NCBI GenBank assembly: GCA_934086775.1
Contig: CAKOIJ010000024.1
Location: 1 to 15,246 of the forward strand
DNA from: an uncultured Bacilli bacterium
GTDB lineage: Bacteria > Bacillota_I > Bacilli_A > RF39 > UBA660
Reading direction: 5' to 3'
Length of the DNA stretch: 15,246 nt
Below, in pieces: positions 14,091-15,246 of the stretch. Below the pieces are notes generated by a model. That model saw only the letters and a list, made by a program, of their open reading frames with translations. It did no database searches and was not told the origin of the DNA. Numbering within the stretch: position 1 is the first letter of the stretch; the number at the start of each line of letters is the position of its first letter. Position numbers and translations under genes: made by a program.

Positions 14091-15010
14091 ATAAATATTG
14101 TGTGTAGGTTTTTTAAAAACCTTTTGAAGCAAAGAGTTGTATAAACTCTTTTTTCTTGATCTAAAGAAGTATGAGTATACACATCAAGTGTAGTACTAAC
14201 CTTTGAATGTCCTAATCTTCTTGAAACTTCATTTATTATAATGCCTTCATTTAAAAGCATAGTAGCATGACTATGCCTAAACTGATGTAAAGTTATAGCT
14301 CTTAAATTAGCCTTTTTACAAGCATCTATTTTTCTACGATTAATTGAAGTAGAACTTAAAGGTTTTACACCACCAAAAAGGAATAAATCTCTACTATCTC
14401 CTTTCTCATAACTTTTTATTAGTTTATTTAAATCTTTTACTAGATATTTATCAATTTTAACTTTACGTATGCTTGAGAACGTTTTTGGAGTACCAATTTC
14501 ACGTTTTCCATGTGAACTAATAGTTTTACTTACATTTATATAATCGCCTTTTAAATCGTTTATTTTTAATGCCATAGCCTCACCAGGCCTTAAACCTGTA
14601 AAAAACATTAAATTAAAGAATTCACGATAGACAGGTTCTTCTACATACTTAATAAATCTATTAAATTCTTTTAAAGTATAAAAATCAGTTTTACTTTCTT
14701 CATATTTCTTTTTAAAACAACCGACATCGCTTATTATAGTTTTATCAAAGCCATAATACTTATGGCAAAAAGTAAAGAAACCGCTCAACAAGTAATAAAG
14801 ACCTTTATTATAACTATTACTAAAATTTAAAGATAAAATATAATCTTCCCACTTGATTATAGTATCCCTACTAATTTCTTCAAGTTTCAGACCCTTAAAA
14901 TAAGATAACACTCTAGTTTCAAAATTATAAACTAATGTATAGAAACTTTGTTTTTTTTGCTGTTTCTTAGCAAATTTTAAATATTGTGTGTAAATTTCTT
15001 CGAAATTCAA
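14078..15010 (-). CDS. Tyrosine recombinase (phage/ICE-type integrase)
   Basis: The 310-residue site-specific recombinase inserts and excises an element by strand exchange between att sites. An N-terminal SAM-like core-binding domain spans about 1-105 and the catalytic domain about 108-290. The active-site set is complete: Arg141 (TGLRPGEA), Lys176, His242 and Arg245 (HQFRHSHA), His268 (LGHS) and nucleophile Tyr278 (DVYTH). The extra N-terminal arm-binding domain of Tn916- or lambda-type integrases is absent, so it is shorter than they are. The start is TTG, supported by AAGGAG 9 bases before it and a consensus promoter. Its 3' end abuts tRNA-Gly, the usual layout of tRNA-inserted elements. 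The rest of the element would lie to the right of the window. Confidence 0.95.
   Translation of the reverse strand: MNFEEIYTQYLKFAKKQQKKQSFYTLVYNFETRVLSYFKGLKLEEISRDTIIKWEDYILSLNFSNSYNKGLYYLLSGFFTFCHKYYGFDKTIISDVGCFKKKYEESKTDFYTLKEFNRFIKYVEEPVYREFFNLMFFTGLRPGEAMALKINDLKGDYINVSKTISSHGKREIGTPKTFSSIRKVKIDKYLVKDLNKLIKSYEKGDSRDLFLFGGVKPLSSTSINRRKIDACKKANLRAITLHQFRHSHATMLLNEGIIINEVSRRLGHSKVSTTLDVYTHTSLDQEKRVYTTLCFKRFLKNLHTIFIKTR
14134..14158 (+). terminator. Terminator-like hairpin for the tRNA transcript, inside the integrase gene
   Basis: On the plus strand AAGAGTT, a five-base loop, AACTCTT, then a run of T. It would stop tRNA transcription that passes the first hairpin and limit antisense reading into the integrase gene. 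The stem is AU-rich, and it is also coding sequence for the last integrase residues on the other strand. Confidence 0.4.
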
Positions 15011-15017
15011 ATATTAT

Positions 15018-15032
15018 CACTCCTTACGAGTG
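15018..15032 (-). promoter_or_regulatory. TTG start ribosome binding site of the integrase, within a small hairpin
   Basis: AAGGAG (15020-15025) lies 9 bases before the TTG at 15008-15010 and decides this non-ATG start. CACTC and GAGTG around it can pair with a 5-base loop, partly hiding the site. The stem is short and may begin at the transcript's first bases, so a control role is uncertain. Confidence 0.5.
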
Positions 15033-15036
15033 CATT

Positions 15037-15065
15037 ATTATATACATTTTACTGTTTAGTGTCAA
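15037..15065 (-). promoter_or_regulatory. Consensus sigma-A promoter of the integrase
   Basis: TTGACA (15060-15065), exactly 17 bases, TATAAT (15037-15042) on the minus strand: both boxes perfect. Transcription should start near 15030 and give a leader of about 20 bases. A promoter this strong implies either high integrase levels or an outside repressor. Confidence 0.85.
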
Positions 15066-15112
15066 CCACCTACCTTTAAAATCAATATATCATAAAATTT
15101 AATAAATAGCAA

Positions 15113-15246
15113 TTACTTTAAAATTTCACTTTTAATTTTATTTCGTCGTGAAGTAATATAAGTGTTCAGAAATAGTGTATGACTGCATGCAACATTCCAA
15201 AGTTCCATATATTCAACTTGAATTAAATAATCTAACAGTTCACAAT
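15113..15246 (-). CDS. Possible partial gene running off the right edge (C-terminal 43 residues)
   Basis: An open minus-strand frame enters from the window edge and ends in TAA at 15113-15115. The visible tail reads CELLDYLIQVEYMELWNVAC, then SHTLFLNTYITSRRNKIKSEILK. It looks helical and has two Cys. Its stop lies 48 bases before the integrase -35 box, consistent with a separate upstream gene of the same element. I do not recognise it, and a frame this short could be chance. Confidence 0.35.
   Translation of the reverse strand, partial: CELLDYLIQVEYMELWNVACSHTLFLNTYITSRRNKIKSEILK

Noticed and set aside
13944..14132. Minus-strand open frame containing the peptide GASDGNRTHVSALARPRTSR
   Set aside because: It is the antisense translation of the tRNA-Gly gene, a familiar false protein. 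It has no ribosome binding site and covers the tRNA and its promoter.
1..15246. Mycoplasma-type code (UGA as Trp) suggested by very low GC
   Set aside because: Several conserved genes end at TGA at family-typical lengths, and Trp is encoded by TGG.
1..15246. CRISPR array, insertion sequence or known defence system
   Set aside because: No regularly spaced repeats, transposase motifs or defence-gene signatures were found on either strand; the only mobile-element gene is the integrase.

Overview
The window is AT-rich DNA from a low-GC Gram-positive bacterium (Bacillota, Bacilli-like). The support is B-class RNase P RNA beside a GpsB-type division protein, a RodZ-like/PgsA pair, Shine-Dalgarno sites of the AGGAGG type, and a tRNA with an encoded CCA end. 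UGA is a normal stop: the histidine kinase, ABC ATPase, fmt and integrase genes all end in TGA, and Trp is encoded by TGG. This excludes the Mycoplasma code. An uncultured gut Bacilli/RF39-like lineage is a guess from gene content and base composition only. Every protein gene lies on the minus strand; the tRNA is the only plus-strand gene.

Layout in transcription order, right to left. (1) 14078-15246 looks like the edge of an integrated element: a tyrosine recombinase with a consensus promoter, ending 14 bases from the 3' end of tRNA-Gly(GCC), plus the tail of another possible gene at the window edge. (2) 12866-13866 is a two-gene unit of unknown function (a single-pass membrane protein and a small protein), ending in a clear terminator. 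(3) 9526-12708 is a tightly overlapping unit: 5'-nucleotidase-like HAD protein, metallo-beta-lactamase-fold hydrolase and PriA, ending in a hairpin. (4) 7654-9399 holds fmt, a membrane-anchored protein of unknown function and a 27-codon small ORF. (5) 5746-7497 is a growth and envelope unit: gpsB, RNase P RNA, a RodZ-like protein and pgsA, packed with almost no spacing and closed by a hairpin. (6) 71-5651 is an ABC transporter (ATPase and a large FtsX/MacB-type permease), an OmpR-family two-component system and a small unknown protein. This resembles the antimicrobial-peptide sensing and export modules of Bacillota.

Regulation can be read in several places. The transporter promoter has a good -10, a poor -35 and three TACT(T)AG direct repeats across the -35 region, as expected for activation by an OmpR-type regulator. 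The regulator/kinase pair has its own promoter overlapping a perfect palindrome with 14-bp arms. A 13-bp inverted repeat overlaps the likely -35 of the unknown two-gene unit. I see no CRISPR array, no insertion sequence and no recognisable defence system. The points most worth checking are the altered DEAD/DEAH-box-type motif in PriA, the tRNA/integrase junction, the transporter-TCS operators and the unannotated small ORF.
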